A stretch of 8,092 bases of DNA. Source: an uncultured Acetobacteraceae bacterium. GTDB lineage: Bacteria; Pseudomonadota; Alphaproteobacteria; Acetobacterales; Acetobacteraceae. Below are positions 6,207 through 8,092 of this stretch, piece after piece. The notes under the pieces are model-generated. The model ran no database searches. It was given only the letters and a program-made list of their open reading frames with translations, and was not told the DNA's origin. The translations under genes and the position numbers were made by a program. The first letter of the stretch is position 1, and each line of letters begins with the position of its first letter. The stretch is from NCBI GenBank assembly GCA_903839965.1, contig CAIMEK010000234.1:1-8092 (forward strand), in the 5' to 3' direction.

Positions 6207-7162
6207 GCACGGCCCGCTTCGCGCTCTGGCGGCTGGCTGGCCTGGTGCTGACGCTGCTGGCGGCGTCGCTGGTCGTGTTCGTGGTGCTCGACATCCTGCC
6301 CGGCGATCCCGCCGCGCTGATGCTGGGCACCTCGGCACGCCCGGACACGCTGGCCGCGCTGCGCCACCAGATGGGGCTCGATCGGCCGGCCGTGCTGCGC
6401 TACGTGCTGTGGGTGTGGGGCCTGGTGCGCGGCGATTTCGGCACCTCCATCACCTACGGCGTGCCGGTGGGCGAATTGATCGAGGCGCGCGTCATGGTCA
6501 GCCTGCCGCTGGCCGCGATGGCAATCACGCTCTCCACCGCCATCGCCATTCCGGTGGGCGTGGCCGCCGCCGCCCGCCGCGGCCGTGCCGTCGATACCTC
6601 GCTGATGGGGGTCGCGCAGATCGGCGTGGCGGTGCCGAACTTCTGGCTCGGCCTGCTGCTCATCCTGCTGTTCTCGGTGGAACTCGCCTGGCTGCCGGCC
6701 AGCGGCTTCGCGGGCTGGGACAAGGGTGCCGGCGCCGCGCTGCGCTCGCTGCTGCTGCCGGCGCTCGCGCTCGCCCTGCCGCAGGCCGCCATCCTGGCTC
6801 GCGTCACCCGCTCCGCCGTGCTGGAAACGCTCGGCCAGGACTACGTGCGCACCGCGCTGGCCAAGGGACTCACCGGCCTGGCCGCGCTGTGGAAGCACGC
6901 GGTGCCGAACGCCCTCATCCCGGTGGTCACCATCCTCGGCCTGCAGTTCAGCTTCCTGCTCGCCGGCACCGTCATCATCGAGAACGTTTTCGCCTTGCCC
7001 GGGCTGGGCCGGCTGGTCTTCCAGGCGATCGAACAACGCGACCTCATCGTGGTACAGGACCTCGTCGTGCTGCTCGCCGGCAGCGTCATCGTGGTGAACT
7101 TCCTGGTCGACCTCGCCTACCTGTGGCTCGACCCGCGCCTGTCGCGCGACGCGCCGACATGA
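6203..7162 (+). CDS. ABC importer permease, DppB/OppB type
   Basis: A 319-residue inner-membrane permease of the binding-protein-dependent (type I) importer class. Visible are a first membrane helix (about 9-31) ending in ILPGDPAALM, the family motif RGDFGTSITYG (76-86), hydrophobic helices near 98-122, 134-160, 183-200, 238-262 and 284-308, and the EAA-like coupling loop YVRTALAKGLTG…HAVPNALIP (214-240), which contacts the ATPase. The C-terminal YLWLDPRLSRD is also typical. The GTG start overlaps the binding-protein stop as GTGA, implying translational coupling; no separate ribosome binding site is evident. It pairs with the downstream permease to form the membrane channel. Substrate follows the binding protein and is unknown. 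Confidence 0.93.
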   Translation: MSTARFALWRLAGLVLTLLAASLVVFVVLDILPGDPAALMLGTSARPDTLAALRHQMGLDRPAVLRYVLWVWGLVRGDFGTSITYGVPVGELIEARVMVSLPLAAMAITLSTAIAIPVGVAAAARRGRAVDTSLMGVAQIGVAVPNFWLGLLLILLFSVELAWLPASGFAGWDKGAGAALRSLLLPALALALPQAAILARVTRSAVLETLGQDYVRTALAKGLTGLAALWKHAVPNALIPVVTILGLQFSFLLAGTVIIENVFALPGLGRLVFQAIEQRDLIVVQDLVVLLAGSVIVVNFLVDLAYLWLDPRLSRDAPT

Positions 7163-7977
7163 GCCGGGGCCACCTCAACCTGGCGCTGGGCGCCGCCGTT
7201 ACGCTGGCGCTGGTCGGCATGGCCCTGCTGTCGCTGGCCTGGACCCCCTATTCGCCCACCCGCATCGATATCGTCCATCGCCTCGCCGCCCCCTCGGCCG
7301 CCCACTGGCTCGGCACCGACCCGTTCGGCCGCGACGTGCTGTCGATGATCATGGCGGGCGCCCGCAGTTCGCTCTCCGTGGCGCTCATCGCAGTCGCCGT
7401 GGGCGCGGGCATCGGCGTGCCGTTCGGCGCGCTGGCCGCCGCCGCCGGCGGCTGGATCGACCAGGCGGTGATGCGCTCCACCGACCTCGCCTTCGCCTTT
7501 CCCGCCCTGCTCACCGCGGTGATGATCGCCGCCGTGGCCGGGCCGGGCGCCACCAACGCCATGCTGGCGATCGGCATCTTCAACATTCCGGTGTTCGCCC
7601 GCGTCACCCGCGGCGCCGCACTCGCGGTGCAGGAACAGGACTTCGTCAGCGCGGCCCGCGCGGTCGGGCGCAGCGAAACCGCCGTCATGCTGCGCCACGT
7701 GCTGCCCAACATCTCCGCCGTGCTGCTGGTGCAGATCACCATCCAGTTCGCCCTGGCGATCGTCGCCGACGCCGGCCTGTCCTACGTCGGCCTGGGCACC
7801 CAACCGCCGGAGCCAAGCTGGGGCCGTATGCTGAACGACGCCCAAACCTTCATCTACCGCGCCCCCCTGCTGGCCGTGTTCCCAGGCCTGTCGATCACCC
7901 TCGCCGTGCTCGGCCTGAACCTCCTCGGCGACGGCCTCCGCGACCGATTCGACCCGCGTCTGGCCCGCGGAAGGTAA
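7159..7977 (+). CDS. ABC importer permease, DppC/OppC type
   Basis: A 272-residue partner permease. Typical segments are a first helix (about 8-29), HWLGTDPFGRDVLSMIMAGA (49-68), helices near 71-94 and 114-145, the coupling loop DFVSAARAVGRS…RHVLPN (161-184), GLSYVGLGTQPPEPSWGRML (206-225), and the C-terminal helix with LNLLGDGLRDRFDPRL (253-268). ATG 7159 overlaps the previous stop as ATGA. In this family one or two ATPase genes (DppD/DppF type) usually follow. Here the 105-bp repeat begins 3 bp after the TAA, so the ATPases are either beyond the repeat, elsewhere in the genome, or lost. Confidence 0.93.
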   Translation: MSRGHLNLALGAAVTLALVGMALLSLAWTPYSPTRIDIVHRLAAPSAAHWLGTDPFGRDVLSMIMAGARSSLSVALIAVAVGAGIGVPFGALAAAAGGWIDQAVMRSTDLAFAFPALLTAVMIAAVAGPGATNAMLAIGIFNIPVFARVTRGAALAVQEQDFVSAARAVGRSETAVMLRHVLPNISAVLLVQITIQFALAIVADAGLSYVGLGTQPPEPSWGRMLNDAQTFIYRAPLLAVFPGLSITLAVLGLNLLGDGLRDRFDPRLARGR

Positions 7978-7980
7978 GCA

Positions 7981-8085
7981 AAGGCCAGGGGCTTTGCCCC
8001 ATAAGCGCGAATCTACGACGGGCCGATTGGCCAAGCATCCCGCGAGCCAGCATTTTCTGCGCGTCCAACAGGTTTCCAAATCCAG
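7981..8085 (-). repeat. Right arm of 105-bp terminal inverted repeat
   Basis: This arm is the reverse complement of 1-105 with 103 of 105 positions matching. Its inner end starts 3 bp after the last permease stop codon. The last seven bases of the window (8086-8092) lie outside the demonstrable match because the left partner would fall before position 1. It contains a GGGGC-TTT-GCCCC hairpin, GGCCGATTGGCC (8021-8032) and the palindrome TTGGCCAA (8027-8034). Minus-strand open frames that begin in this arm are shared with the left arm only because the DNA is repeated. Confidence 0.95.
7988..8000 (+). terminator. GC hairpin after the ABC operon, possible transcript end
   Basis: GGGGC (7988-7992), loop TTT, GCCCC (7996-8000) form a compact stem 10 bp after the permease stop. 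No T-run follows (ATAAGCG), so it is at best a non-canonical terminator or a structure protecting the mRNA end. The same stem occurs in the left arm at 86-98 with a different loop. Confidence 0.3.
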
Positions 8086-8092
8086 CAGCCGC

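Noticed and set aside
4653..6338. Long minus-strand open frame opposite the binding protein
   Set aside because: It is an antisense shadow in GC-rich DNA: its composition is R/H/V/G/A-rich with no family motif, while the plus strand encodes a clear SBP_bac_5 protein with a signal peptide.
7117..8079. Minus-strand open frame starting in the right repeat arm, and its twin at 7-375 on the plus strand
   Set aside because: Both share the same first 28 residues only because the repeat DNA is duplicated. They diverge at once into shadows of the permease and membrane-protein genes, so they are not a protein family.
1..8085. Composite transposon or self-mobile element
   Set aside because: Long inverted ends suggested it, but no transposase or recombinase is encoded between them and no target duplication can be tested, so only the repeat itself is reported.

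Overview
The window is very GC-rich and fully packed with bacterial genes. The codon style (GCG/CTG/GTG/CGC-rich), the polytopic membrane protein with an 'NPD…EHY…FGR.EGR' segment and the hairpin-bearing repeat all fit an alphaproteobacterium, perhaps Acetobacteraceae. This taxonomic guess is an inference from style, not a match.

Layout: (1) Positions 1-105 and 7981-8085 carry the two arms of a near-perfect 105-bp inverted repeat (103/105 by direct comparison) that bounds almost the whole window. (2) Positions 84-1898 (+) encode a large polytopic membrane protein of the GT-C/YfhO-like type, whose first codons lie inside the left repeat arm. (3) Positions 1899-2089 separate it from the next gene; they hold a 7-bp-stem hairpin and a protein-like minus-strand stretch that may be a decayed gene end. 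(4) Positions 2090-4589 (-) hold a two-gene operon: an MHS-type major facilitator transporter followed 31 bp later by a class I/II PLP-dependent aminotransferase. (5) Positions 4590-4736 are a divergent control region with a 24-bp palindrome (one mismatched pair) and a plausible plus-strand promoter. (6) Positions 4737-7977 (+) encode three translationally coupled genes of a peptide/nickel-type ABC importer: a substrate-binding protein and two permeases. The repeat begins 3 bp after the last stop and no ATPase gene is visible.

How it fits together: the MHS symporter, the aminotransferase and the binding-protein-dependent importer leave a common 147-bp control region in opposite directions. 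This suggests co-regulated uptake of an organic or amino-acid-like nutrient (possibly a small peptide) and transamination of it or its product. The substrate cannot be read from the sequence. The convergent membrane protein looks unrelated and differs in codon style.

I see no RNA gene, CRISPR array, transposase, integrase, toxin-antitoxin pair or phage gene. The arms at both extremes could mean that the window is a whole draft contig broken at a dispersed repeat. I found no strong evidence for a new biological system. The best leads are the repeat itself, the palindrome in the divergent control region, and the motif insert in the membrane protein.
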